DNA of 64,000 bases from Intoshia linei (taxonomy: Eukaryota > Orthonectida > Rhopaluridae), in the NCBI GenBank assembly GCA_001642005.1, contig LWCA01000038.1, positions 1 through 64,000 of the forward strand, written 5' to 3'. Positions 33,405-45,916 of this stretch are shown in pieces (position 1 is the stretch's first letter; every line of letters begins with the position of its first letter). The notes under the pieces were generated by a model, which saw only the letters and a list, made by a program, of their open reading frames with translations, was not told the DNA's origin and searched no databases. The position numbers and the translations under genes are program-made.

Positions 33405-34320
33405 TATCCTTACTTATATAAAGTAAATTAGTTAAAAATGTATGTCTATTTGTTTGTCTGTTCCAGTTTATTTAAGAAAGTAAGAGGAGCCGAGTTTTAA
33501 AAATTCCATATTTCTATTACAGTTTTTCGAGAATGTTGTTTTATCGCAAATTTCATTTTGAGAAGTTGAATCTTTCAAGGTCAAAAACCCAATCTTCCTT
33601 TTTTTAAATTCAAAATAGTCCCATAATTATAAGAAATATACAATCTGATCACGATTTTAAAATCATCAACATTATCATTATTTTCAATTTCAAAATCTTA
33701 TGTCTTTACGGTCAAAACCACAACTTATCCTTTTTTGTAAAAATTAAAAAAAATCATAAGCATTATCATAAATGGTAACCTCAAAAAAGATAATTTTCAC
33801 GATCAAAATCAGATTAATTTTTTTTAAAAATTAAACTATCCCTAGAAATTAAAAAAAATTAAAAATGATAGTTATATCCTGTTAATACACACAAAAAAAT
33901 TTCAATCTGAAAAAGCGACGTCTTCACGGTCAAAAACGCACTTTTATTTTTTATTCATTTTTTTATTTTGAAACTATTTTATTAAAATGCAAAATTTGAA
34001 ATAATTAATAATCCTACAATTAAAAAAAATTATTCTGATATAGCTTATTCCAGTTGATATAAATACATAATTTTAACCTGAAAAATCTACGCATTTCGGT
34101 TAAAAATAATTTTTAATACATTATCAACCAATATTTTTCAAATATTTCGATTAAAATAAAAATGAAAATGCAAATTCATCCTACAAGTTCAAAAAAATGT
34201 GTATTGAACGTCTACACATTTCTAATAAAAAAGTATGAGTGGAAAAAGTATATAATTGAATTGTATTCAGATTTTTCATTTTCAAATATCATTTCAAAAA
34301 GTTTAAAATCACTTTATACT
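33405..34320 (-). repeat. family R repeat, long reverse copy
   Basis: The left end reads ATATCCTTACTTATATAAAG, then GTATGTCTATTTGTTTGTC. Modules with CACGGTCAAAAACG or TTTACGGTCAAAACC follow, then the GATATAGCTTATTCCAGTTG block and GTGTATTGAACGTCTACAC. Same order as the copies at 21528-22340 and 40510-41460. Confidence 0.7.
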
Positions 34321-34610
34321 GAATTTTAGTTTAAAACTACAACAACGAACTACAAAGTACAACTTTGTTGTTTTATGGATTTTGCCGTGAATTTACTGAA
34401 TGTGACAATTTTGCGAGTTTAAAATGTATCTTACTTTTTGAAATGGAAAAAACTGACTTATATAAATATTGTTTTTAAAATTTCTGGAAATGTCAGTTTT
34501 CTAAATAAGTGGTTACACACAAAAATATATTTTTAGCAAGTTTAACTTTATAGAATTGTAATTAAAAATTTATTAATTAAATTAAATGATTAATTTATAA
34601 GGAGAACATT

Positions 34611-34992
34611 CTTAAATTCAACTATTTTTACTAAAATGCAACCATTTTTACTAAAAATCTACTTTTACCAACCTTAAAGGAAAAAATTCATTTTCACAAA
34701 CCCTTAAGTGAAAATTTCAGTTTTACCAACCCTTAAGTGAAAACTCCACTTTTACCTACCCTTAAGGTAAAAATGTAGTTTTACCAACCCTTAAGAGATT
34801 AATCCACTCTTACAAACCCTAAAACTAATTTTTTTAATTTTAGAGTTGGTAAGACTGAATTTTTCCCTTAATGGTAGGTAAAAGTGGAATTTTGCCTAAA
34901 GAGTTGGTAAAATTGGGTTTTTCCATTAAAGGTTGTTCAATTTTGATTTTTAGTAAAAATGATTGGATTTAAGTAAAAATGGTTAAATTTAA
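34611..34992. repeat. foldback repeat with internal tandem units
   Basis: The left half has about six tandem units of the type ACCAACCCTTAAGTGAAAA on one strand. The right half has the same units inverted (GTTGGTAAAATTGGGTTTTT). The outer ends CTTAAATTCAAC and GATTGGATTTAAG pair with each other. Related to 54920-55338. Confidence 0.75.
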
Positions 34993-35196
34993 TAATAGTA
35001 GACACACATTTATAAGTAAGAATTAAAGTAATAATATGAGCTGTGATTTCTACGGTTAAGTGTTTCTCTATATCGTCTAATTTTCTACTGTGCCAAAATT
35101 ATGCGAAATTTCAACATTGGCCGTATAAACAAAAACGTACATTAAATAATACATGTTGCGTTGAATATAAATTTACAAAAATAAAAAAAACAAAAT

Positions 35197-38100
35197 ATGA
35201 ATACATGTATTAATATTTGCAACATAAAGAGAAAAGATGTGAAATGGAGCAAACTAGTATACAAAATTACCGAAAGCAGTTTATTTCGGAAATTGATTAT
35301 GGGAACAATAATAATAAATTCTATAACTCTTGGACTGGAAACGGACCAAGTTATTTCCACAAAATTTAAGAATGTTTTCAAAATTTTGGATATTGTCTAC
35401 ATTACAATATACACAATAGAATTTGTCCTCAAAATATATGCAACACCAATTGTAATTTTTTAAATTTCAAATTACTCAAACTTTTTTGAGTTAAACACGT
35501 CCCAGAATTGATGTTTCTTAAAATTCTAAGACTTTTTTCATTTAAAAAAAGGGTAAATTGGGTTGTAACGTGAAGGACGCAATTTTTGAAAATGAAATTT
35601 GCTCTAAAAAATCACGTTCGAAAAACTGTATTGAAAGGTTCTAGGACCATTTTTTATTCTAGGATTGTTAATTTTTTAATTTTATATAAAACCAACATAC
35701 ACAGACATTCAAGAATTATATAAGATAAAACATCATTAGTTTAGTTTTGTGGTGAAAAAGGTATTTAGTAGACATACATTGTATTGATGTGAGTTTCCAT
35801 TTAATATCAACTTCCACTTGTTATGATATTTACATTGGTCCCAAATTGGGACTCCCAACAGCCTAAACTAACTATTAAACTGTCCGTTAATTTCATTTCG
35901 ACAAGCTCCATAATTTACAAGGATAATAAGGGGTGGGAAAAGATAACAATTTTAAATATTAAAATGTAATTATTTACAATAGATTAGTTTTTCTCATTAA
36001 AATTCCGAGTTCACTGCAATCCGACTTTAATATATATTGTATTTTAAGAATTATTGGAAAAATGGATTTTCGGTATTCGATTTTGCAATTCTATCGACAT
36101 CATACATTGAAATGTGCTTTTCCAGTTTAGCAGTACAGCTTTCAACGTTACGTGTATTACGAACTCTGCGATGTTTAAGAACATTTAGAACAGTCTCGTT
36201 CTTCCCTGGACTAAAATTACTATTCCGTGCAATCATCAATACATTTAGAACATGGATATTTAGTCTATTGTTAATAATAATCATTGAAATGATAATTATT
36301 TCAATTATTGGTAACAATTGGTTTGGTCAATCAAACTACATCCATATTTTTAAAAATTACATTTTCACTACCAATTACAACATCACCTCTACCTTAAAAA
36401 AAACAGGTACATGTAAAATTTAAATAATCCAATACATTTATTTTATATACCCAATTTAGATTCCATAAATGATTGGAATAATTTTTCCGATTCCATGTTA
36501 TCAGTTTTTAAATTTATAACAGCTGAAGGTTGGACACAAGTTACCAAACGAATGATCAAAATTCATCCGTTAATAGCATATCCATTTTCGATATTGGTCA
36601 TTATTACAGGTTTAAATAATTTAAATTGTTGAATATACATCAATTTGTAAATTTTTTTATGTAAATGGTCTCTTTTGTAAAGTATTTTATGTTAAATGTC
36701 GATTTTGTAGAAGATGTTGTTAAAATTATTTTATATACATGTTTTTAACCAACTTTTAAAGGGGGTTTTAAGATTTTTTTTATCAAACTTTCGTGGGTTT
36801 TTAACATTTTTTTTAACCTAACTTTAAAAGGGTTTCTAAAAAATTTTTTTGATTAACCAAAGTTAACATTTTTGATTTGTACAAAGTGTTTTATCGTTTC
36901 AGTTAAAGTTGAAAGACAACCTTACAGTTTGGTTAAAAAAATCTTAAAAACCGCTTTGAAAGTTTGGTTTAAAAAAATCTCATTTTAAAGTTGGTTAAAA
37001 CCATGTATATAAAATAATTTTAACCACATCTTTTACAATTACGATCATTTACAAAAACAAACACTTTAGAATCGAGACCATCTACAAATAAAACCGGTCA
37101 CGCTAAACAGTGAATCACAGTAAGAAATAATATACAATTAAATATTAGAATTGTAATAATCTTGCAATTATCGAATGAAATTTTTTTAATGCAAACTGTA
37201 CAAGCAATAAATGTTACCGTCCGTTTGGATTTGATTTGAAGGTTTGGTAAAAGGGGATTTTTGAATGATGGATATTGAAAAAATTTAAAATTAACGAAAA
37301 TTTTCATAATGACTGAAATGGCAAAATGACTGATTCAGATTCTGACTAATTCTTTACTGTGATTCACTATTTAGAAATTTTTTTACTGTGATTCACTGAA
37401 ATTCATAATTTGTAGTGTAAATTACTGATACACTAAGATTTACTGTGTTTAGTGAGACCCAAATAAAACTTTACAAATTGACGCACTACATAAAATGTTA
37501 CTAAAAATACAATTAATAAGGATACATTTTGTGGACATGTATCCTTTTAAATCAGAGGTGTCCAAAGTGTCACCGGTGAGTCAATTAAAAGTGGCTCGCG
37601 ATGGTTATCTAATAAAATACAATAAACGTTTGACATGTCCGACACGTATTAGTTAAACACGCCCAAATGTCATTTTGGCTGTTGAATTTGATTGTTTACA
37701 ATATGTGAACATTCCATTTAGTCCAGTGTTTCCCAACCTTTTAAGTGTTATGCCCCACTTTTATCATTAAGAAATTTCTACGCCCCATAATAATTTGTAA
37801 CAAATATTACCATGTAGTGTCCTAACATAATTTTTTATGTTTATATATTACTGCGCAACAAACTGGGTAAAAAGTTAAATTAAAATTTAATATACCTAAA
37901 TATAACATACAATAAACCGAATTAATTTGTGATTTTTCAGAGTTTGGTTGAAAGATTTTTAGTCTATCTGAAATATGCAAACTTACCAAAGTTTAGTTTA
38001 TCTTGTTCAAAAATTATCATTGCTGTAACTTTACCTGGTAAAATTTACCACTGTGTTGGAATGGTAGTTATAAGTTATAGTTAACTTTAAAGTTAATTGT

Positions 38101-38865
38101 GATAAATTCCTGATATAAATGTAATGTTGTCAATGATCATTATTGTAATCAAAAACGCATGTAAAAATACTTCTAAAAATATATCTAAATTTTAATATAA
38201 ATTGAGCTTATCAATGAATTTGTAAAAATAGAAATCATTAATAACTAATCAATTATTTTTTTTTTTTAAATTTTCACAAGCCCCACGTTGGGAATCACTG
38301 ATTTAGTCTAAATCTTATATACTTACTTATATAATATGCTACGCAATATTTGTTTGTGTGTTTGTGTTCCACTTTATTTCAATAACTACCCGTCTTAGTA
38401 TTTTATAAAGTCCTCATTTCAATTACAGTTTTTCCTGGGGTGATAATAAGATAAATTTCAACTTCCCACAATCATATCTTACGGGTCAAAAACCCCAATT
38501 CTCCTTTTTTTTGAAAATTAAACGAGTTGGAGAATTTAATAATTAAGTCCGAAAATTAAAAAAATAGATTATTCTGATACGATATGATTATATAATTTAT
38601 AATGTAAAGGATTAAAATTTTAGTTCACTTTATAATGTTAAACATGACGATAGCAGTAATAATAAACGACATAATTGAAGCAACAAAAACAGAAAAACAA
38701 GAAAATCTTACTTACAGACAAGCCATATTGCGACATAAACGCAATAGATTATTTATGGTGCACGAGAAACAAATGCAACAATACATAATTGACATAAAAG
38801 CCAAAAATACAAAAAAATGGAAAAATTCAAAAAAATTAAAAAAATTATTTGAAAAATTAAAGTAA
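35197..38865 (+). CDS. CATSPER3: CatSper3-like sperm cation channel subunit
   Basis: Four exons (35197-35451, 36049-36406, 36460-36609, 38624-38865) encode 334 residues; all phases agree. It is a single six-helix voltage-gated channel domain with short ends. Known CatSper1-4 subunits assemble into the alkalinisation-activated Ca2+ channel of the sperm tail. S1-S2 are in exon 1 (LIMGTIIINSITLGLE, IVYITIYTIEFVLKIY). The exon 1-2 junction restores PINYWKNGF, as in mammalian CatSper3 (DPINYWKNGY). S4 is charged: LRVLRTLRCLRTFR. The pore has FITAEGWTQ, where CatSper3 has TVDGW, so the acidic ring residue is Glu. S6 runs into NMTIAVIINDIIEA, then a charged tail with many Lys. It is shorter than human CatSper3 (398). 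The third intron (2 kb) holds a hAT element. A related Ca2+/Na+ channel fragment is the alternative, but the complete one-domain frame argues against it. Confidence 0.78.
37595..37715 (+). repeat. dispersed repeat shared with 57731-57858
   Basis: The segment from GTGGCTCGCGATGGTTATC to ACATTCCATTTAG is repeated with few changes at 57731-57858. Here a hAT element is inserted exactly at its end; the other copy has no insertion. Confidence 0.75.
37724..38300. mobile_element. hAT-type non-autonomous element
   Basis: Ends CAGTGTTTCCCAACC and GTTGGGAATCACTG are inverted repeats, with an exact 8-bp duplication ATTTAGTC (37716-37723, 38301-38308). It is 577 bp and lies in the third intron of the CatSper3-like gene. 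Confidence 0.92.
38325..38560 (-). repeat. family R repeat, end fragment
   Basis: CTTACTTATATAATATGCTA, then TTTGTGTGTTTGTGTTCCAC and TCTTACGGGTCAAAAACCCC. The same order is found at 47790-47980 and 57925-58260, and mirrored at 3290-3530 and 47240-47400. It ends 60 bp before the last CatSper exon. Confidence 0.7.
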
Positions 38866-39387
38866 TTTTAACATTTTAAAATTTATTGACATGAAACAAT
38901 ATAAAATGTACAAATTACTGGATACTAAAACGAGTTTTTATTAAAAATTCCAATAAAGACAAAATTTGAGTAATGTTTAATGAATTATTAGAGAAATAAT
39001 TCATTAATTTGGCCTGATCAATATGAAACCCCTCTTTTATTCCAATTTCGCAAATGTAAGAAATTACAGACATCTAAAATTTGTTGAAATATAACATAGT
39101 TCACCTTATTTGAAAAAATTACCAAATTCAATTTAATTTCATAGTGTACACATTTCAGCCGATGGAATCGGAATTTTCTATTGGTCATGTAAACTACAGG
39201 TATTTTGGATTTATTCAAAAATGAATTAATTCTACTATAATGAAAAGAATGTCGATTTTCAAAAGTCTAAATAGTTAATAAAATATATAATTAACTTAAA
39301 CATGTATAATTACATCTAACAAAATAAAAATTGGGTTTTTTTTCTTTATAGGTTTAAGATAAAATTCTAAGAAAATATTTTTATAAT

Positions 39388-41968
39388 TTATAAATAAAAA
39401 ACATTACTAATTCGATTAGTTTGCATTTGAGATCGTTCCAAGTTGGTATTTAAAATTAATTTTAATTCATCCAAATCATCAATCAAACTTAGATCCAAAT
39501 ATATCAATTCAAATGATAACATAAATGAAAAATAACTGCATATGATTATTTCATGGTCAAAATTAAGACAGTTTAAATAACAAATTTTATCTAAGTGAAA
39601 ATTTTATTTTAGTAGGATCGAATAGTCGAATATATCATAGTTTTTTAAAATACCTTTGTTATTCTTTAACCAATCTTGAATAAACGTTTTTGTTTCTTCC
39701 GTAATTAGATGTTGAAAATCAATTTCACTATTAAGGTAAGTAGATATCCAGCTTTTTTCTATGTGTAAAAATAAAAATTTATAAATTATTATTAGATTTT
39801 ACCAGTTAAAAATGGTTTTTTAATTTTTAAGATATTTTCAATTTTTTCTAAATTATCAGTTTTTTTTGTTTCACTGATCTAAAAATAATATGATAAAAAT
39901 ATTCTCTCAAAAATTTCGTTTTTGACTGTAAAATTTCAATATAAGAAAATTATTATTTTTGCAATCGGATTAAAAAGTACACAAAAATTGTTAATTCAAT
40001 GTCAAAATTCAAAATTTAAAATTTACATTTTTAGTTCATTTTTATAGATTCCTAGAGGTAGCAACGCCGAAAAAAAGTTAAAGAATGGATAGAGACCTAA
40101 ATTATTTTTAAATTATTAGGGCTACTGTTGGTCCTAGGCTTCTCCTACACTCTCCTCTCCACGACCCTGACGCCACCATAAATATAAAGATTTACTATTT
40201 TTTGATGAATCTCCTGATACAAGGAAAAAAGTTTTTCATTTTTGTTTGTAATTGTTAGATTAGGTGGTTTAATTGTTTCAAAATCAAAATCAATTTTGAT
40301 GGGTTTGAATTGAGAAAAATTTGGTAAGGTGTAATGACTGTTTTTTATAGTTGGAGGATGCCTTTCAAAATAATTATATATTTTGGATTCTAAATAAAAA
40401 TTTAAAAAAATTAAAACACTGCAACTTTTCATTTTTTCCAAGTGCTTAGACTTTTTCTAAATATTATAATGTATATTTATCTTAAAATTATCAATTATAA
40501 ATTATAATTTATAATCCTTACTCATATAAAGTAAAACGGTTAAAAATGTATGTCTGTTTATTTGTTTGTTCCAATTTATTTAAGAAAGTAAGGGTAGTGT
40601 AATTTTCTAAATTCCATAATCTTATAACAGTTTTTCCAGAGCGATGTTTTATCGCAAATTTCAATTTCAAAAATTGAGTCCTTCAAGGTTAAAAACCCCA
40701 ATTGTCCTTTGTTTTTAAATTTACACCCATTTTAGAATTACAAACAATGCACTATCTAATAAAAATTTTTAAATTCATCAATATTATGATAATTTTCAAT
40801 TTCAAAATCTTATATCTTCACGGTCAAAACCCCAAATTACCATTTTTTGTAAAAATTAATAAAGTCCTAGAATTTTATAAAACAAATTCTAGGATGATTT
40901 TTAAATTCATAATCATTATCAGAAATTGTCATCTGAAAAACGTTCATTTTCACGGTCAAAAACCCAGATTACCCTTTTTTTCAATGAAAACAGCTCTAGA
41001 ATTTTTAAAAGTGCAGATGATACAGTTATATCCAGTTAACACACACAAAATTTCAATTTGATTAAGTGACGCCTTCATGATCAAAAAAGCAGTTTAGCAT
41101 TTATTTTATTTAATTCCAAACTATTATATTAAAACAAAAAATTTGAAATAATTAACGGTGCTACAATTAAAAAAAAGATTTTTTTGATAGAGCTTATTCC
41201 AGTTTATATAAATACATTATTTTCATCCCAGAAATCTACGCATTCCCGGCGAAAGATAATTTTTAATATATTATCAACCAATCTTTTTCAAATGTTATAT
41301 TAAAATAAAAAATGAAAAAGTAAATAATCATTCTACAATTTCAAAAAAATGTGAATTGAATGTCTACACATTTCCAATAAAGAAATATGGGTAGAAATCT
41401 ATATAATTGATTCCTTCGGATTTTTTTCAAATTGCAATTTTTCATTCTCAAATACAATTTTTTTTACTACAGCAAGGTAACACTGAAAGAAAAGTTTGGC
41501 TAACGCTGGATAAAAATCTGATATAAATAACTTCACAAAAAATAAAATAAATATTATTTTAAACATCATTTTGTACATTTTGTATTTTCATTTTTATGAT
41601 TTACCTGCTGCGCAGTCTCCAAGTTTTTCGTGATCTCAAGAATAGCGACTTGTAGAGGTATTATTGTATATAATTTAAATTAATTTTTTCGAACAATTTA
41701 ATCAAAATTTTTTTAAAAAGTTAAAAAAGATGGAATTTCCATAGGGCTGAGGTTTGGTTAAAATTAGTTTTTTTCTTTACTGTTAACTAAACTGCATCAT
41801 TCACAGTATGTTTACTAAAATAATAATTTTACTTATTACACATTTCCACATCGACAGAAACTGAAAATGGAAATATACAGTATTTTTTATATTTATCAAA
41901 AATAAATAAATTTAAAAATTAACCTGCACCAAATAATCTTCAAATTTTATTCTTTTATAATTTAACAT
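39388..41968 (-). CDS. unrecognised protein, multi-exon
   Basis: Four terminal exons are phase-consistent: 40456-40196, 39878-39803, 39758-39654 and 39590-39388 (128 codons with stop). Two further exons upstream are likely: 41968-41924 (MLNYKRIKFEDYLVQ) and one ending at 41605 (EITKNLETAQQ), but their junction is unresolved. The protein is rich in Lys, Glu, Ile and Leu and mainly helical. Readable pieces are KKSKHLEKMKSCSVL, FLNFYLESKIYNYFERHPP, TFIQDWLKNNK and LSLIDDLDELKLILNTN. No family is recognised. It converges on the CatSper3-like gene (522 bp apart) and diverges from the small gene at 42609. A family R copy (40510-41460) occupies an intron. Intact splice sites and a short 44-nt intron argue that it is a real gene. 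Confidence 0.55.
40510..41460 (-). repeat. family R repeat, longest reverse copy
   Basis: It begins TAATCCTTACTCATATAAAG and GTATGTCTGTTTATTTG. Modules with CTTCACGGTCAAAACCCC and TTTCACGGTCAAAAACCC are spaced about 130 bp apart. It carries the AGAGCTTATTCCAG and TTGAATGTCTACACATTTCC blocks in the same order as 33405-34320. Confidence 0.75.
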
Positions 41969-42229
41969 TTTAGTAAGATACTTTAATAATTCAATTGATA
42001 TCTTACAAATTGTAACATTGTATTTAATATGTCATTATTACTATAAAAATACATTTTTAATTTCTATAGTTTTTTTTGATTTATTCTAAATTATTAAAGT
42101 TTTATTTTTCCGCAATTTTCAAAATAGTAAAATGTATTGAATAAATTATAGATTCCTGCAACGGCGAGGCAGTGCCTAACCTACCAGAGACCCCTACGAG
42201 GGGGTCTCGACAAAATTAGTCATACTTTT

Positions 42230-42500
42230 TCCAAATTGAGCTTTAAAAATTATATTATTGACTTTTTTATGGTAATTATTGGTATTATTATATTGGTAGT
42301 ATTAATGGTATTATTGACTTATATCATAACTATTTTATGGGTTAAATTTAAAATGTCAAATCAAGAACACTAGATAGGTGTCTAGGTCTATATGACAACG
42401 CATTGTTGGTGGGAAAAAATTTAGGGCCTATTTTTGGTTTTAATTTTGGCTTCAGCTGGCTGGATTGGGCTCTGTATGAGGGTCCGTTTATTACGGACAT
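42230..42500. repeat. dispersed repeat of unknown type
   Basis: CCAAATTGAG..., ATATCATAACTATTTTATGG, TATGACAACGCATTGTTGG and GGGCTCTGTATGAG recur in the same order at about 48340-48540 and, more diverged, at 20210-20430. No inverted ends were recognised. Confidence 0.5.
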
Positions 42501-42608
42501 TCAACGATTTGTTCTCATAAGTGAGTCGATTACGTGCGAAAACTGTTAATACACGCAGAAAAATGAATTAATTAATATATGTGGTTTTCATGGTTACCCT
42601 TTCTCAGT

Positions 42609-42911
42609 TTCGCAATTATTGAAACTGCAGAAAACATATGGTACATTTAAAAGTTTCAATTTTTGAGCACAATATATATTTATATTCATTTTATTAGTGA
42701 AAATGAAAAATCAATGTTAAATGATTATCCACGATTAAAAATAGCAATAGACGACGAAATTTTATTCAATGTAAAATTTTTGGGTCATTATATGACAATT
42801 GTAAAAGATTGTCAAGAAAAGTATACAAAAATAATAAAATTACACTGTCAAATATGTCATTTATTGGGAATGGAAACAAAAAAACAATTTGAAATATTGC
42901 ATGGAATATGA
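42609..42911 (+). CDS. unrecognised small protein, 3' exons
   Basis: An exon at about 42609-42640 (FAIIETAENI) joins in phase to 42694-42911 through a GT-AG intron of about 53 nt and ends at a TGA. The encoded tail is about 80 residues, probably helical, with MLNDYPRLKIAIDDEILF, CQEKYTKIIKLHCQICHLLG and FEILHGI. Two CxxC-like cysteines (CQIC) are present, but no zinc-finger pattern is complete. No start exon was found. No family recognised; it could also be a decayed fragment. Confidence 0.4.
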
Positions 42912-44051
42912 TATTTAATAATATAATTATAATAATAAATATTCAAATTATAGCATTGACATTAAAATATTAAGTTCAACATATATTTATTTGTACTCTA
43001 TTGATTAATATTTTTTAGTTAATATTAAAATATAGTTTAATGTATTTTTAAAAAATCATTGCCAGTCATGTGTCGTGTCCTCTAATTATACTTTTATTGC
43101 CATTTTGTCTTGTTTTATACAATTTTGACACATTTTTACTTTCATTTAATAAAACTAATTTACAAGACTGCAAATAAACGGTAAAGATAATTAATTATAA
43201 TTAATCAGTGTAATATTAGTATCCGGATTCCGGAATCAGGATATACATAATTATGTAGTTAAAAAATATTTATATAATAATATAAATGTATATATTATTA
43301 TAATATGTATAATAAAATATAAGCTTTTATTATCTGTACCTCAGTGGTCTCTAAACGTTTTCCCTAAGATTCAAATCTATTTTCATCCGTGTTTCCGACA
43401 GCAACAATAATAATTTGTGAAAAATTTTCCATAATCATCGATAAAAAAATTATTAATGTTACAACGCAGCTGTAAACGTAAAACAAGTGATATTCCTTAT
43501 ACCAGCCTACCAGACTGTATTGTACCAGACTTGACACCCTACCCTACATACCAAAATGATGACTACATATTTCATATTTTGAATGTCATAGACACACCAT
43601 ACATATAGTACGGATGTATATACTATATGTGCAAGGATTATAACTGGGTAAGCTCAATAGTAGTTAATAGGGTTACAGCGTTACTTTTGACTGTTCCATT
43701 TTTGATTTATGTTACAATAGCCAGTTTTACTACGTAATTGTAGGTATAGAAATTGGACTAAAAATCAAATTTAGCAATAAATATTTTAAAAGTATTATTT
43801 AAATGTATATTATTATTAATCTTTAAATGAGTTACATAACAAAACCAGATGTTACGGTAAATTTAGATCTCATACATGTAGAAACATATATTTAAATTGA
43901 AACATAATTTATATCTGGGGTATATCCTATTTTATCCGTAGAGCGGTAATCATTGATAATCATAATTCATTGTACAATCCACATAATGTTAATAATACTA
44001 GTGTAATAATAATAATAATTACTATACCATTATTATAATAATAGTGTAGAA

Positions 44052-44357
44052 CAGGGGTGTCAATTATGCGGCCCCAATTATAGAATGTGCGGCCCGCGTT
44101 TTAATATAAATTTTTATGTTTTATACAATTTTTTACGCATATTTCTTATTTTAGAGTTTGTTTATATATTTTTCATAATTTATTTATTATTACAATTTTA
44201 ACATTATTTTTCCACTTATTCCATTGTTATTATTTCATATTTCATTTTATCAATTAAAATTGTTATAAATTAATTAAATCTGTTAGTTTTAGCATAATTT
44301 TTTAAGTAAAGATTTTTTTTGTGCGACCCGCCAAGCAAATTGAGTCTGACATCCCTG
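44052..44357. mobile_element. hAT-type MITE
   Basis: Ends CAGGGGTGTCAATTATGCGG and GAGTCTGACATCCCTG are the known hAT-style inverted termini. Flanks GTGTAGAA and GCGTAGAA agree at 7 of 8 bases. It is 306 bp, non-coding. Confidence 0.85.
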
Positions 44358-44626
44358 GCGTAGAATAATGTTTATATACAAAATTGGTAAAATATACATT
44401 TCATTCTCTAATAGAGACACATTTTATGAGAATAATTATAATTAATTGTAAGATATAATTATCTAACATTATACATTAGTTTTGTAACTGTAAAAAAACT
44501 AATTAGATGTATTTTATAATAATAATTATTTTTAATTGTTTATATTTATTCATTAAATATTGATAATTGTGGTTTAATCAATGTATCCCATGTGGATTTA
44601 GTTTAAGATAATCTGATTTACAGAGT

Positions 44627-44722
44627 TTCTCATGAATATAAATTTTATTTTCATAAATATGAATTTATTTTTCATCAATATAAATTTATTTCATGAATAT
44701 AAATTTATTTTTCAACAATATT
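44627..44722. repeat. tandem repeat, about 21-nt unit
   Basis: Roughly four and a half diverged copies of TTTCATGAATATAAATTTAT occur head to tail. Confidence 0.7.
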
Positions 44723-45255
44723 TGTATTGTATATTGTGGAATTACATTTAATAGTCTAAATGTTTAGTAATTCAAATTCAATTCAATAACAGTTCAATAA
44801 TTAACAAATTGGAATCTAAATTGATTAAAATTAAAAAAATAAAAACAAAGGTAAATGCATTTAATTTTATGGATACAGCCAGTGGCGGATCTAAGATTTT
44901 CACCAGGGAGGTGAAATAATTATTAGGCGTCAAACACATATAATGTATTTAAATTAGAATTTTTATATTATGTTTATTATTTAATTATTATGTATATTAG
45001 ATATATCTATTATTATAATAATACTTTATATTTTTGTATATTTTTCATTCTACTAAATTTCTCAACAATTGCTTCAAAATCTATACTTTCGACAAGTTCT
45101 CTTGCGATTATTTATAACGTCAAGTCCGATAATTTAACTTAAACTGCTGTTATTACATAATATTGTTTTATCATAATAAATAATGCATAGATTAATCAGA
45201 AATGATAATTATATGAACCATTCTCTGTCATAAATTAAAAAAATGATACATTTAA

Positions 45256-45441
45256 CCCTTTCACTGTCTGATGCAGTTTTATGTACTATCACCACACGTC
45301 TGGAATTTATGTTTTAATTTAATTTTTAATTTAAACTTTTATTATTTTTAAATTACATATGAGAAAATGTATGAAAATAAAAGAATAAAGTTTTTTAAAA
45401 TTATGTTGTGTATATCATAGAATACACAGACAGTGAAAGGG
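45256..45441. mobile_element. piggyBac-type MITE
   Basis: CCCTTTCACTGTCTG and CAGACAGTGAAAGGG are perfect 15-bp inverted ends. They are flanked on both sides by TTAA, the piggyBac target duplication. It is 186 bp, non-coding. Confidence 0.9.
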
Positions 45442-45916
45442 TTAAATTATATGCCACCATATTTATTTTTACGTTGTTTGTTAGTTTGATTTGTATATTT
45501 TCAGGATATTACAAAATTATTATAGAAAATTTAATATTAAGGCTCTATTAAGATATTATGACATAAAAAATTAAATATACTATATTTTAAAATACATTCT
45601 CAAAAAGAATACATCATAACTACGCCAATGTTACTAAAATAGTAATAACAGAACATGGTAATGTTCAGAAATTTTTTGAATTTCAGAAATATCTGTCAAC
45701 TACGTTTTTATCTCACTATTCAATATTACCAAACATCAATTCATTAAATATTCACAAGAACCATCAAAAAATAGATTTTCAAATTTTATCATAATTTTTG
45801 CGCGTAACGCCGTAACGGTTTTTAACTGTAAATGTACGCTTTAGTATTTACTTATATGTAAAATAATGCAATTAACCATGTTACATGCTGTCATATGCGC
45901 ATTTTAAGTCTATTAA

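Larger units (their letters stand above)
31810..35196. other. intergenic, AT-rich with repeats
   Basis: No gene is recognised between IDH and the CatSper-like gene. 31810-33400 is plain AT-rich sequence. 33405-34320 is a reverse family R copy, and 34611-34992 a foldback repeat. Confidence 0.6.

Noticed and set aside
40702-41061. Open frame with repeated HGQxPxLPFF pattern read as a gene
   Set aside because: It lies wholly inside a family R repeat, and the peptide repetition follows from the DNA units. Other copies are broken; kept only as an observation on the repeat.
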